Shown piece by piece: positions 8,036-17,045 of a stretch of 64,000 nucleotides of DNA (position 1 is its first letter; each line of letters begins with the position of its first letter). Source of the stretch: Cellulomonas fimi ATCC 484 (GTDB taxonomy: Bacteria; Actinomycetota; Actinomycetes; Actinomycetales; Cellulomonadaceae); the NCBI RefSeq assembly GCF_000212695.1, contig NC_015514.1, positions 2,542,001 through 2,606,000 of the forward strand. The letters run 5' to 3'. Made by a program: the position numbers and the translations under genes. The notes under the pieces are model-generated. The model did no database searches. It was not told the origin of the DNA and saw only the letters and a list, made by a program, of their open reading frames with translations.

Positions 8036-9873
8036 GCCAGGCGCCAGACGCTGACGCCCGGGCCGTCGCCGCCGACGCGCAGCGCGTCGGTCGCGACGTC
8101 GAGCGTCCCGACGCCGTGCAGCCGCTCGGCCCGCGCCCCGGACAGCAGGTGGCGCGGCAGGGCCGCACCCGCCCACGGCGCGCGCGCGGCGACGACGAGC
8201 ACGCGCTCGTCCGCCGTCTCGCGCAGGTAGACGAGCGCGTCGTCCTCGACGACGGCCCAGCGCAGGCCGCCCTCGCGCAGCGCGCGCGACGAGCGGCGCA
8301 GCGCGACGAGGGACCGGTAGACCTCGAACGTGCGCGCGTCCCAGCGCGGGCCGCCGCCCGCCTCGATCTGGTCCCACGGCATCGGCACGCGGCCGTGCTC
8401 GCCGTTGGTGCCGGTCGCGCCACCCTCGTCCCCCGCGAACAGCGCAGGCGTGCCCGGGTAGGTGAACAGCAGCCCGGCGGCGACCTCGACCAGGCGCGGG
8501 TCGCCGACGACGGTCCGCAGCCGCGGGGTGTCGTGCGAGCCGAGCATGTTCCACTGCCGGGCGGTGACCTTCCACGGCACGGTCGCGTCGAACTCGCGCA
8601 TGGTCTCCACGACGGACCGGCCGTCCCGGCGCGGGATCGTCGTCGGGACGCCGAGGAAGTCGAGCGTCGTGGCCGGGTCGACGAGCCACGTCCACAGCGG
8701 CTTGGTGAACGCCGAGTAGTTCATGTTGACCTGCCAGCCCTCGCCGGTCAGGTCCCCCGCCGCGTCGTGGAAGTGCTCGGAGACGAGCACCGCGTCGGGG
8801 TTGAGGGCCGTCATGGTGGCGCGGACCGTGCGGGCGACCTGGTGCGTGAAGTCGTCGGACGCGTACCGGCCGGTCATGTTCGCGACGTCGATCCGCCAGC
8901 CGTCGAGCGCGAACGGCTCCGCGAGCCAGCGCCCGATCACCGAGTCGGGGCCGTCGACCATGCGCCGCGCGAGCGCCGAGCCGCCGTAGTTGAGCTTCGG
9001 CAGCGACGGGACGTCGAGCCACGCGACGTAGCCGAGGTCGGACTCCTTGTCCCAGTAGTAGAACTCGGCCTCCTCCGACGACCGGTCGCGCAGCGCACGC
9101 TCGAACCACTCGTGCGCGACGCCCGTGTGGTTGGTCGTGAAGTCGCCCACGAGGCGCATCCCGCGGCCGTGCAGCGCGCGGCGCAGCGAGACGAGCGCCT
9201 CGTCCCCGCCGAGCAGCGGGTCGACGTGGTCGAACGTGCTCGCGTCGTAGCGGTGGTTCGACTGCGACGGGAAGACGGGCGTGAGGTACACGGTGTCCAC
9301 GCCGAGCCGCTGGAGGTGGTCGAGCCGCTGCTCGATGCCCAGCAGGTCGCCGCCGTACAGCTGCACGGGCGTCGACGGCCCCCGGCCGATCGGCTCGTCG
9401 TCCCAGTCCGCCGGCTGCGACCACTCGGGGAACGCCCGCTCGACGCCCGAGCGCGCGAACCGGTCGGGGAAGATCTGGTAGACGACCGCCGACGCCGTCC
9501 ACGCGGGCGCCGGCTCGTGCACCGTGAGCCGGAAGTCGGCCGCGTCGGGCACGTCCCGGGAGAACAGCCCGCGGCCGTTGAGCCAGCGGTAGCCGCCGGG
9601 CTCGTCGAGCAGCGCGCGGTAGCTCGTCACGGGGTTGTGCACGGGGACGTCCGCGACGTACCAGCGCTCGTGCTCGTCGGCGCGCTCCAGCCGCGCCTGC
9701 ACCATGCGCGGCTCGGCGTCGCGGACGGTGCGCACCCACAGCGCGCGCTCCGTGCCGGAGGCCGGCACCCGGAAGCGGACGGGCACGACGTCGCCGAGGT
9801 CCGGGGTGCCCTGCGGGACGTAGAGCTCGGAGCCGTCGTGGTGAGGCTGGTCGAGCAGGTGGTTCACGGTCAT
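8032..9873 (-). CDS. GH13 cyclomaltodextrinase/neopullulanase-type glucanase
   Basis: A 613-residue intracellular alpha-glucan hydrolase with no signal peptide. Residues about 1-120 form an N-terminal beta domain like CBM34 of neopullulanases (YRWLNGRGLFSRDVPDAADF). The GH13 barrel follows, with region I GDFTTNH, region II DGWRIDVANM (nucleophile D329), region III VLVSEHFHD (acid/base E366) and region IV NMLGSHDTP (D448). It would cleave maltodextrins or cyclodextrins imported by the adjacent MalEFG transporter. Its ATG overlaps the malG stop as ATGA (9870-9873), and its own stop overlaps the acetyltransferase GTG, so three cistrons are coupled. Exact specificity (alpha-1,4, alpha-1,6 or cyclic substrates) cannot be fixed. 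Confidence 0.92.
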   Translation of the reverse strand: MTVNHLLDQPHHDGSELYVPQGTPDLGDVVPVRFRVPASGTERALWVRTVRDAEPRMVQARLERADEHERWYVADVPVHNPVTSYRALLDEPGGYRWLNGRGLFSRDVPDAADFRLTVHEPAPAWTASAVVYQIFPDRFARSGVERAFPEWSQPADWDDEPIGRGPSTPVQLYGGDLLGIEQRLDHLQRLGVDTVYLTPVFPSQSNHRYDASTFDHVDPLLGGDEALVSLRRALHGRGMRLVGDFTTNHTGVAHEWFERALRDRSSEEAEFYYWDKESDLGYVAWLDVPSLPKLNYGGSALARRMVDGPDSVIGRWLAEPFALDGWRIDVANMTGRYASDDFTHQVARTVRATMTALNPDAVLVSEHFHDAAGDLTGEGWQVNMNYSAFTKPLWTWLVDPATTLDFLGVPTTIPRRDGRSVVETMREFDATVPWKVTARQWNMLGSHDTPRLRTVVGDPRLVEVAAGLLFTYPGTPALFAGDEGGATGTNGEHGRVPMPWDQIEAGGGPRWDARTFEVYRSLVALRRSSRALREGGLRWAVVEDDALVYLRETADERVLVVAARAPWAGAALPRHLLSGARAERLHGVGTLDVATDALRVGGDGPGVSVWRLA

Positions 9874-10793
9874 CCCTTCACCGCGCCCGTGGTCAGGCCG
9901 GAGACGATGTAGCGCTGCAGGAACTGGAACAGGAGCACGACGGGGATCGCGGCGAGCACGGCGCCGGCCGCGAACACGCCCCAGTACTCGGAGAACCGCT
10001 GGCTCACGTACTGGTAGAGGCCGACGGGCAGCGTCTGCGCGTCGGGGTCGACGAGCACGATCGAGGCGATGAGGAAGTCGGAGAACACCCCGACGAACGA
10101 CAGCAGGCCGACGACCGCGAGGATCGGCGCCACGAGGCGCAGGATGATGCCGAAGAAGATCTGCGCGTGGCTCGCGCCGTCGATCTTGGCGGCCTCGTCG
10201 AGCTCCTTCGGGACGGTGTTGAAGAAGCCGTACATGAGGTACGTGTTCACGCCGAGCGCGCCGCCGAGGTACACGAGGATCAGCCCGAGCTGCGAGCCGA
10301 GGCCGATCGCCGGGAACACGTCGCGCAGCGTCACGAGCAGCAGGAAGATCGCGACGTACGCGAGCACCTGCGGGAACATCTGCACGAGCAGCAGGGACAG
10401 CAGCCCGCCCCGGCGGCCGGCGAACCGGAACCGCGAGAACGCGTACGCGGCGGCCGCGCCGAGCAGGACCGTCCCGACCGACGTCGTGGTCGCGATGACG
10501 ATCGTGTTGACGAACCAGCGCGCGTACGGGTGCACCGGGTCGGTGAGCAGCTCGACGTAGTTGTCGAACGAGATGCTGGAGAACAGGCGGTTCGAGCCCG
10601 TCAGCGAGCCCGTCGGGTTCAGCGACGAGGACACGACGTAGAGGATCGGCACGAACGCGAACGCCAGGACGGCGACCGTCACCACGTGCCGCCAGCCGAG
10701 CTCGCGCCACCAGCGCAGGCCCTTCGGCGTCGTGTCGCGCTGCACCGGGACGGTCGCGTCGGTGGACGTGGGGGGCAGGGTCGTCGCAGCCAT
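9870..10793 (-). CDS. malG: Maltose/maltodextrin ABC transporter permease MalG
   Basis: A 307-residue inner-membrane permease of the CUT1 carbohydrate ABC family. Hydrophobic segments are evident at about 36-55 (VVTVAVLAFAFVPILYVVSS), around 95-115, and in the 130-160, 165-190, 225-245 and 275-295 regions, giving the usual six helices. The EAA loop contacting the ATPase reads ELDEAAKIDGASHAQIFFGI. It pairs with MalF, whose stop lies one base before this ATG (TGA-C-ATG), and overlaps the following glucanase start. No cognate ATPase is encoded nearby, so a shared MsiK-type ATPase elsewhere is expected, as in other actinomycetes. Confidence 0.95.
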   Translation of the reverse strand: MAATTLPPTSTDATVPVQRDTTPKGLRWWRELGWRHVVTVAVLAFAFVPILYVVSSSLNPTGSLTGSNRLFSSISFDNYVELLTDPVHPYARWFVNTIVIATTTSVGTVLLGAAAAYAFSRFRFAGRRGGLLSLLLVQMFPQVLAYVAIFLLLVTLRDVFPAIGLGSQLGLILVYLGGALGVNTYLMYGFFNTVPKELDEAAKIDGASHAQIFFGIILRLVAPILAVVGLLSFVGVFSDFLIASIVLVDPDAQTLPVGLYQYVSQRFSEYWGVFAAGAVLAAIPVVLLFQFLQRYIVSGLTTGAVKG

Positions 10794-10794
10794 G

Positions 10795-12423
10795 TCAGAT
10801 CAGGTCCTCGAGTGCGCGCGTCTTGCGGAAGGTGGCCGCCGAGATCGAGGCGACGATGAGGAAGATGAGGATCGACACCGCGCACGCCAGGCCGTACTGG
10901 CGGTTCACGCCGCCGAACGCGAGCCGGTAGACGAATGTGATGAGGATGTCGGTCGCGCCGACGTCGACCGGGGCCGACAGGTCGTCGGGACCCCCCTCGG
11001 TGAGCAGGTAGACGACGTTGAAGTTGTTGAAGTTGAACGCGAACGACGAGATGAGCAGCGGCGCGGTCGACACGAGCAGCAGCGGCATCGTCAGCGAGCG
11101 GAACATCCGCCACGGCTTGGCGCCGTCGATCTTCCCGGCCTCGTAGATCTCCTGCGGGATGGACTGCAGGGCGCCGGTGCAGATGAGGAACATGTAGGGG
11201 AACCCCAGCCACAGGTTGACCACGAGCACCGCGATCTTCGCGAGCCACGGGTCGGTGAGCCACGGGATGCTCGCGCCGCCGAGCAGCGTCGCGTTGACGA
11301 ACCCGAAGTCGCGGTTGAGCATCCCCTGCCACACGAGCGCGGTGAGGAACGCCGGGAAGGCGTAGGGCACGATCAGCAGCGACCGGTACACCTTGCGCCC
11401 GCGCACCTTCGGGTGGTTGAGCACGATCGCCATGAACAGCCCGAGGCCGAACGTCGTGGCGACCGAGAGGATCGCGAACGCGAACGTCCACAGCAGCACC
11501 CCGACGAACGGCCCGGCGAGCGTGGAGTCGGAGAAGACGCGCGTGAAGTTGTCGAGACCGACGAAGACCTTCCAGCCGGTGCCCAGCTCCGTGCCGTCCT
11601 CGGACACGAACGACCCGACCTCCTGGTCGGCGGTGTAGACGTCGCCGGTGGCGGTGTTCGTGATGGTGCCGGCGGCCTCGTCCCACTCCATGGTCGAGAC
11701 GTAGACGTAGCCCGTGGAGCCGTCGGGGGTGCGGACGCTGCCGTCGTTGGGGTCGTCGGAGAACGGGACGCGCAGCGCGAAGACCTCGTCCTGCCGCTCG
11801 AGCACCTGGGCGAACTGCAGCGTCTCCCAGCCCTCGACCGCGGTCACGCGCCCGCCCTCGACGGTCGCGTCGTCGGTGCGGTGCAGCGGCTCGTCGGCCG
11901 TGCCGACCTGGGCCTCGCCCTCGGTGTCGACGACCGCGAAGCCCAGCTCGTCGCCGGACAGGATCACGGTGAGCGGGTAGCTCGGCGAGTCGGGCAGGCG
12001 CGTCTCGTTCTGCACGAGGATCGCCTCGACGGCGTCCGCCTGGGTGGAGTTGTGCCCGTCGCCGTAGTTCGTGAACGCCGTCCAGCCGGTGTAGAGGACG
12101 ACGAAGACCTGGTAGACGAGCAGGAAGAGCAGGCCGGGCACGAGGTACTTGGCCGGCATCATGCGCTTCGAGAAGTACACGACGTTGACGACCACGAGCG
12201 CCACGGCGAGGAACGCGACGATCCCCCACTGCGCGAGGGCTGCGGCGGCGAGGACCCCGTAGACGCCGAGCGCGTCGACGAGGGCGACCAGCACGAGCTT
12301 CACCCAGAACCCGCGGGTCATCTCCTGCCTGCTCCACCACGACCCGCCGGTCGCGCGGCCGGGAGGGCCGGGAGGTGGGGCGGGCGAGTCCGTGCGGGCA
12401 GGGCGGGTCGACGTGTCCGTCAT
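10795..12423 (-). CDS. malF: Maltose/maltodextrin ABC transporter permease MalF
   Basis: A 542-residue permease. A large soluble insertion between the second or third helix and the core (about residues 115-290, from WTAFTNYGDG to the LDNFTRVF segment) is the MalF-type P2 loop that contacts the binding protein. The core has the EAA motif EIYEAGKIDGAKPWRMF and the segment LIVPYAFPAFLTALVWQGML. The start at ATG 12423 (MTDTSTRPARTDS) has GGAG eight bases upstream. It follows malE after 129 bases containing two hairpins, so its expression relative to malE is probably reduced. It is immediately followed by malG. Confidence 0.95.
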   Translation of the reverse strand: MTDTSTRPARTDSPAPPPGPPGRATGGSWWSRQEMTRGFWVKLVLVALVDALGVYGVLAAAALAQWGIVAFLAVALVVVNVVYFSKRMMPAKYLVPGLLFLLVYQVFVVLYTGWTAFTNYGDGHNSTQADAVEAILVQNETRLPDSPSYPLTVILSGDELGFAVVDTEGEAQVGTADEPLHRTDDATVEGGRVTAVEGWETLQFAQVLERQDEVFALRVPFSDDPNDGSVRTPDGSTGYVYVSTMEWDEAAGTITNTATGDVYTADQEVGSFVSEDGTELGTGWKVFVGLDNFTRVFSDSTLAGPFVGVLLWTFAFAILSVATTFGLGLFMAIVLNHPKVRGRKVYRSLLIVPYAFPAFLTALVWQGMLNRDFGFVNATLLGGASIPWLTDPWLAKIAVLVVNLWLGFPYMFLICTGALQSIPQEIYEAGKIDGAKPWRMFRSLTMPLLLVSTAPLLISSFAFNFNNFNVVYLLTEGGPDDLSAPVDVGATDILITFVYRLAFGGVNRQYGLACAVSILIFLIVASISAATFRKTRALEDLI

Positions 12424-12494
12424 GAGGAGGGCTCCGGGGATCGGCGGTGATCGGCGGGGGTCGGCGCGCGGCGTGGTCGCGCGCACGACGGGTG

Positions 12495-12546
12495 TCCCGC
12501 GCGCACGCGGGACGGTGGCCCGGCCGGACGCACCGGCCGGGCCACC
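12495..12546. promoter_or_regulatory. Two intercistronic hairpins between malE and malF
   Basis: A perfect 14-base-pair stem occupies 12514-12527 and 12533-12546 with the loop acgca. A second, smaller inverted repeat lies at about 12495-12511 (tcccgcg / cgcggga). On the minus strand the large stem starts 7 bases after the malE stop. There is no U tract, so I read it as an attenuating or 3'-end-protecting element that would keep binding protein in excess over permease, as known for other malE-malF junctions, rather than as a full terminator. Confidence 0.7.
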
Positions 12547-12552
12547 GGGAGA

Positions 12553-13800
12553 TCAGCTCGCGGCGATCTTCGTGGCGATCGCGACGCTCATCTGGTTCCA
12601 CAGCGTCGTCGGGTCACCCTGCTGGTTGACGAGCGCGACCTCGGTGGCGCCCCAGTCGGACCAGACGGTGTCCATCGCGGGGATCGACGGCATCGGGACG
12701 CCGTCCTTGCCGACCTCGGCGAAGCCGGCGACGACCGGGTCGGAGCCGATCTCGTCGAGCGCCGACTGCAGCGCCGGGGCCCGGCCGCCCGCCTCGTACA
12801 TGGCGAGCTGCACGTCCTTGGTGCCGAGGTAGTTGACGACGAACTCGTTCGCGAGGAGCGCGTTCTCGGACTTCGAGGAGATGAAGAAGCCCTGCACGCC
12901 GACGAACGGCTGCGACGGCTGCCCGCCCGCGGACGGCACCTTCTCGATCGCGACGTCGATGCCGGCGTTGACGAAGTCGCCCACGTTCCACGGGCCCGTG
13001 ATCATGTAGGGCGCCTTGCCGGCGATGAACGCCTCCTTGGCGACGTCACCGGAGACCGAGGTGTTGAGGACGCCCTCGGCGCCGAGCTTGGAGACGTACG
13101 CGGCGAACGCACGGCCGCCGTCCGAGTCGAGGCCGAGCTGCGTGGCGTCGTACGCGCCGTCGCCGTCGGTGCCGAAGACGGGGGCGCCGAACGAGGTCTG
13201 CAGCGGGTACAGGTGGTACGGGTCGCCCGTCTTCTCGTCCTGCTGGACGAGGACCGAGTAGTCGGTGCCGACGGCCTTGGCCTGGGCGACGAGCTCGTCG
13301 AACGTGGCGGGCGTCGCGTCGGGGACGAGGCTCTTGTTCTTGACGAGCGCGATGTTCTCGACCGAGTACGGCAGGCCGTACAGCGTGCCCTCGTAGCTCA
13401 TGGCCTGCGTCGAGACGGGCAGGAAGTCGGCGGCCTTGTCGCCGAGCTCGATCGGTGCGACGACACCGTTCTGGACGAGCTTGCCGAGCCAGTCGTGCGC
13501 GCCGACGACGACGTCGGGGCCCTGACCGGTCGGCGCCTGCGAGATGAAGTCGTCGCGGATCTCGCCGAAGTCCTTCTGGACGAGCTTGACGGTGACGCCC
13601 TTCTCCTCCTCGAACTTCGTCGCGACCTCCTTGACGGGGCCGGACCGGGTGTCGTCCACCCAGACGGTGAGGGTGCCGGCGCTCTCGGCGGGGGCGGACG
13701 CGCTCGCGTCGTCCGACGTCTCGCCGGACGAGCCCGAGCACGCGGCGAGCGTCAGCGCGAGGCCGAGGGTCGCCGCGACGACAGGGATGCTCCGTCGCAT
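12553..13800 (-). CDS. malE: Maltose/maltodextrin-binding lipoprotein MalE
   Basis: A 415-residue extracellular solute-binding protein of CUT1 systems. Residues 1-21 form a lipoprotein signal (MRRSIPVV ... LALTLAAC) with lipidation at C21, followed by a Ser/Ala/Asp-rich tether. The mature part has family landmarks: LTVWVDDTRSGPVKEVATKFEEEKGVTV, GPDVVVGAHDWLGKL, GLPYSVENIALVKNK and ITGPWNVGDF. The start at ATG 13800 is supported by GGAGAG seven bases upstream. It is the first gene of the minus-strand operon and is divergent from the LacI-type regulator across a 192-base control region. It binds maltose or longer maltodextrins outside the membrane and delivers them to MalFG. Confidence 0.96.
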   Translation of the reverse strand: MRRSIPVVAATLGLALTLAACSGSSGETSDDASASAPAESAGTLTVWVDDTRSGPVKEVATKFEEEKGVTVKLVQKDFGEIRDDFISQAPTGQGPDVVVGAHDWLGKLVQNGVVAPIELGDKAADFLPVSTQAMSYEGTLYGLPYSVENIALVKNKSLVPDATPATFDELVAQAKAVGTDYSVLVQQDEKTGDPYHLYPLQTSFGAPVFGTDGDGAYDATQLGLDSDGGRAFAAYVSKLGAEGVLNTSVSGDVAKEAFIAGKAPYMITGPWNVGDFVNAGIDVAIEKVPSAGGQPSQPFVGVQGFFISSKSENALLANEFVVNYLGTKDVQLAMYEAGGRAPALQSALDEIGSDPVVAGFAEVGKDGVPMPSIPAMDTVWSDWGATEVALVNQQGDPTTLWNQMSVAIATKIAAS

Positions 13801-13874
13801 CGTGTCTCTCCAAGGGTTGCGTGGGGAGTGCCGGCGCGGCGGGGGCTCCACCGACGCTGGCCTGGTGCGACGGA

Positions 13875-13903
13875 AAACTACGTCGTTGCACCGCGCGTTG
13901 CAA
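13875..13903 (-). promoter_or_regulatory. Putative sigma70-type promoter of malE
   Basis: On the minus strand, TTGCAA (13898-13903) and TAGTTT (13875-13880) are separated by exactly 17 bases, placing the transcript start near 13868. This is the best -35/-10 pair in the control region. The -35 itself forms part of a CGTTGCAA repeat, so a regulator binding TTGCA half-sites would cover it. Confidence 0.6.
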
Positions 13904-13906
13904 GTC

Positions 13907-13934
13907 GTTACGGTAACTTTCAGGCAACGGTTGC
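13907..13934. promoter_or_regulatory. Paired LacI-type operators upstream of malE and the regulator
   Basis: Two 11-base palindromes with a central base, GTTACGGTAAC (13907-13917) and GCAACGGTTGC (13924-13934), lie 17 bases apart centre to centre in the divergent region. Two direct CGTTGCA copies lie nearby at 13884-13890 and 13896-13902. Related sequences occur in front of the alpha-amylase gene. The pattern suits the LacI-family regulator encoded at 13993. Confidence 0.55.
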
Positions 13935-13992
13935 AGCGGCGTCACACGGACCGGCTCGACCACGATCCAACGACCCAGGACGAGGAGGTCTT

Positions 13993-15060
13993 GTGTCCCT
14001 TACGCTGCCACCCGTGCGCACCCGACTGACGGACCTGGCCGAGCAGGCCGGCGTCAGCACGGCCACGGTCTCGCGCGTGCTCAACGGCAAGCACGGCGTC
14101 TCCGCCCAGGCACGCCAGGCCGTGCTCGCGGCGCTCGACGTGCTCGGCTACGAGCGGCCCGAGAAGCTTCGCACCCGGTCGGCGGGCCTCGTCGGCCTCG
14201 TCGTCCCCGAGCTGTCCAACCCGGTGTTCCCCGCGTTCGCGCAGGTCATCGAGACGATGCTCACCGAGCGCGGCTACACCGCCGTGCTGTGCACGCAGTC
14301 CCCCGGCGGCACGACCGAGGACCAGTACGTCGAGATGCTCCTCGAGCACGGCGTCGACGGCATCGTCTTCGTCTCCGGCCTGCACGCCGACACGACCGCG
14401 AGCAAGGACCGGTACCACCGCCTGCGCAGCCGCGGCGTGCCCGTCGTGCTCGTCAACGGCTGGGCCGAGGGCGTCGACGCACCGACCGTGTCCACGGACG
14501 ACGCCGCGGCGCTCGACCTCGCGTTCCGGCACCTCACGTCGCTCGGCCACCGCTCGATCGGGCTCGCGATCGGGCCCGACCGTTTCGTGCCCGCGCGGCG
14601 CAAGCGCGAGGAGTTCGCGGTCAACCTGTCCCGGCACCTGGGCGTCGAGGACCCCGAGGGGCACGTCGTCTCGACGCTCTTCACCGTCGAGGGCGGGCAG
14701 GCCGCGGCGTCCGAGCTCATCGAGTCCGGGCACACCGCGATCATCTGCGGCTCCGACCTCATGGCCCTCGGCGCGATCCGCGCCGCCCGCGCGCACGGGC
14801 TGTCGGTCCCCGAGGACGTCTCCGTCGTCGGCTTCGACGACTCCCCGCTGATCGCCTTCACCGACCCGCCCCTGACGACCGTGCGCCAGCCGGTCCAGGC
14901 GATGGGCCACGCCGCCGTCTCCGCGCTCGTCGCCGAGATCAGCGGCACCCCCGCGTCGCGCACCGAGCTGAAGTTCCACCCCGAGCTCATCGTGCGCGGG
15001 TCCACGGGCGCCGCTCCCGCGGCCACGACCCCCGCGACGGACGGCCCCGCGCCCTCCTGA
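13993..15060 (+). CDS. LacI-family transcriptional regulator of the maltodextrin locus
   Basis: A 355-residue repressor. The N-terminal HTH reads TRLTDLAEQAGVSTATVSRVLNGKHGVS, followed by the hinge ARQAVLAALDVLGYERP. The C-terminal periplasmic-binding-protein-like effector domain begins GLVGLVVPELSNPVFPAFAQ and includes ICGSDLMALGAIRAARAHGLSVPEDVSVVGFDD. The start is GTG 13993, with GAGGAGG (13982-13988) just upstream. It is divergent from malE and upstream of the alpha-glucosidase gene. By analogy with MalR/CelR-type actinobacterial regulators it should repress the transporter and glucanase genes and release with an imported oligosaccharide; the effector is not known. Confidence 0.92.
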   Translation: MSLTLPPVRTRLTDLAEQAGVSTATVSRVLNGKHGVSAQARQAVLAALDVLGYERPEKLRTRSAGLVGLVVPELSNPVFPAFAQVIETMLTERGYTAVLCTQSPGGTTEDQYVEMLLEHGVDGIVFVSGLHADTTASKDRYHRLRSRGVPVVLVNGWAEGVDAPTVSTDDAAALDLAFRHLTSLGHRSIGLAIGPDRFVPARRKREEFAVNLSRHLGVEDPEGHVVSTLFTVEGGQAAASELIESGHTAIICGSDLMALGAIRAARAHGLSVPEDVSVVGFDDSPLIAFTDPPLTTVRQPVQAMGHAAVSALVAEISGTPASRTELKFHPELIVRGSTGAAPAATTPATDGPAPS

Positions 15061-15213
15061 CCGGCAGGCTTGCCGGTGCCCCGGCACCGCTGCCTACCCT
15101 GGTCCGACCCGGAGCACCCGTGCGCCGCGCGGCCCGGCCGCGCCCGCCCGCACCCGCTCCTCCGGCGACGACGCCTCCCCTCCCCGAGATCCACCCGAAA
15201 GAGGCATGCCCGC

Positions 15214-16959
15214 ATGACGACCCTCGACACCCGGACCCTGCACGTGCACGCGCCCGGCTCGCCCGGCGGCGAGTGGTGGCGCGACGCCGTGATCTACCAG
15301 GTCTACCCGCGCTCGTTCGCCGACGCGTCCGGCGACGGCGTGGGCGACCTGCCGGGCGTCACGTCGCGCCTCGGGCACCTCGCCGAGCTCGGCGTCGACG
15401 CGGTGTGGCTCTCGCCGTTCTACCGCTCGCCGCAGGCCGACGCCGGCTACGACGTGGCGGACTACCGCGACGTCGACCCGCTGTTCGGCACGCTCGCCGA
15501 CTTCGACGAGATGCTCGCGCGCGCCCACGGGCTCGGCCTGCGCGTCATCGTCGACCTCGTGCCGAACCACACCTCCGACGAGCACGCGTGGTTCGTCGAG
15601 GCCCTCGCCGCGGGCCCCGCCTCCGCCGCCCGCGAGCGCTACCTGTTCCGCGAGGGCCGGGGCGAGCACGGCGAGCTGCCCCCGAACAACTGGCAGTCGA
15701 TCTTCGGCGGTCCCGCGTGGACGCGCACGACGGACGCCGACGGCACGCCCGGCCAGTGGTACCTGCACCTGTTCGACTCGCGCCAGCCGGACCTCAACTG
15801 GGAGCACCCCGAGGTCCGCGCGGAGTTCGAGGACGTCCTGCGGTTCTGGCTCGACCGGGGCGTCGACGGCTTCCGCATCGACGTCGCGCACGGCATGGTC
15901 AAGGCGCCCGGCCTGCCCGACTGGGACGGGCACGTCTCGATGATCGAGGGCACGGACGGCGTCGAGCCGACCGACCCCGACCGCGCCGACGAGGTCACGG
16001 GCACCGGAAACCGCGGGCCGATGTTCGACCAGGACGGCGTGCACGAGATCTACCGCGCGTGGAACCGCGTGCTCGCGCAGTACGCGGGCGACCGCGCGCT
16101 CGTGGCCGAGGCGTGGGTCGAGCCGCTGTCGCGGCTCGCGCTGTACGTGCGGCCCGACGAGATGCAGCAGGCGTTCAACTTCGCGTTCCTCGCGACGCCG
16201 TGGGACGCGGCACAGCTGCGCGAGGTCATCGAGGCGTCCTACGTGACCGCGGACGGCGTGGGCGCGCCGACGACGTGGGTCCTGTCGAACCACGACGTCG
16301 TGCGGCACCCGTCGCGGCTCGGCCTGTCCGTGCCGGGCTCGCGCCCGAACGGCATCGGGGTCGGCGACGAGCAGCCCGACGAGGAGCTCGGCCTGCGCCG
16401 GGCCCGCGCCGCGACGCTGCTCATGCTCGGCCTGCCCGGCTCGGCGTACCTCTACCAGGGCGAGGAGCTCGGCCTGCCCGACCACACCGCGCTCGACGAC
16501 GACCTGCGCCAGGACCCCGCGTTCTTCCGCACGGGCGGTGCGGAGCGGGGTCGCGACGGGTGCCGCGTGCCGCTGCCGTGGGCCGCGGACGAGCCGGGCT
16601 TCGGCTTCTCCCCCACGGGCGTGACCTGGCTGCCCCAGCCTGCGTCGTGGGCGCCGTACGCGCTCGACGCGCAGCGTGGCGTCCCCGGCTCGACGTACGA
16701 GACCTACCGCGCCGCGCTCGCCGTGCGACGCGCCGAGCAGCTCGGGTCGGGCGGGCTCGCATGGGTGCCGGACGCGGGCGAGGACGTCATCGCCTTCACG
16801 AACCGGGACGTGCTCGTGGTCGCGAACCTCGGCGGCTCGCCGGTGCCGCTGCCCGCGGGTGCGCAGGTGCTGGTCGCGTCCGTCGAGCCGGTCACGGCCG
16901 CCGACGGCACGCTCGCGGTGCCCGCCGACGCGACGGTGTGGGTGCGCACGCCCGCCTGA
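15214..16959 (+). CDS. GH13 alpha-glucosidase (oligosaccharide-cleaving)
   Basis: A 581-residue cytosolic enzyme of the oligo-1,6-glucosidase/alpha-glucosidase branch of GH13. The start MTTLDTRT has GAAAGAGG upstream and no signal peptide. Catalytic regions are DLVPNHTS (117-121 core), DGFRIDVAHG (nucleophile D223), VAEAWV (acid/base E299) and LSNHDVVRH (D361). The IYQVYPRSFADASGDGVGDLPG opening and PWAADEPGFGF near the end are typical of exo-acting alpha-glucosidases. It would release glucose from imported maltodextrins. It lies 153 bases after the regulator and ends at a strong hairpin shared with the convergent amylase gene. Confidence 0.93.
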   Translation: MTTLDTRTLHVHAPGSPGGEWWRDAVIYQVYPRSFADASGDGVGDLPGVTSRLGHLAELGVDAVWLSPFYRSPQADAGYDVADYRDVDPLFGTLADFDEMLARAHGLGLRVIVDLVPNHTSDEHAWFVEALAAGPASAARERYLFREGRGEHGELPPNNWQSIFGGPAWTRTTDADGTPGQWYLHLFDSRQPDLNWEHPEVRAEFEDVLRFWLDRGVDGFRIDVAHGMVKAPGLPDWDGHVSMIEGTDGVEPTDPDRADEVTGTGNRGPMFDQDGVHEIYRAWNRVLAQYAGDRALVAEAWVEPLSRLALYVRPDEMQQAFNFAFLATPWDAAQLREVIEASYVTADGVGAPTTWVLSNHDVVRHPSRLGLSVPGSRPNGIGVGDEQPDEELGLRRARAATLLMLGLPGSAYLYQGEELGLPDHTALDDDLRQDPAFFRTGGAERGRDGCRVPLPWAADEPGFGFSPTGVTWLPQPASWAPYALDAQRGVPGSTYETYRAALAVRRAEQLGSGGLAWVPDAGEDVIAFTNRDVLVVANLGGSPVPLPAGAQVLVASVEPVTAADGTLAVPADATVWVRTPA

Positions 16960-16979
16960 CGCCGGCCCGACGCCCGCCT

Positions 16980-17024
16980 CGTACGACGGCCCGGCACCCG
17001 TGAGGGGTGCCGGGCCGTCGTACG
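16980..17024. terminator. Bidirectional terminator hairpin
   Basis: A perfect 20-base-pair inverted repeat (16980-16999 and 17005-17024) with the loop gtgag lies between the convergent alpha-glucosidase (stop 16959) and alpha-amylase (stop 17046). It is the longest perfect stem I found in the window. It has no T run on either side, which is usual for actinobacterial terminators. Confidence 0.8.
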
Positions 17025-17045
17025 TGCGGGGCGCGGGCGCGGGTG

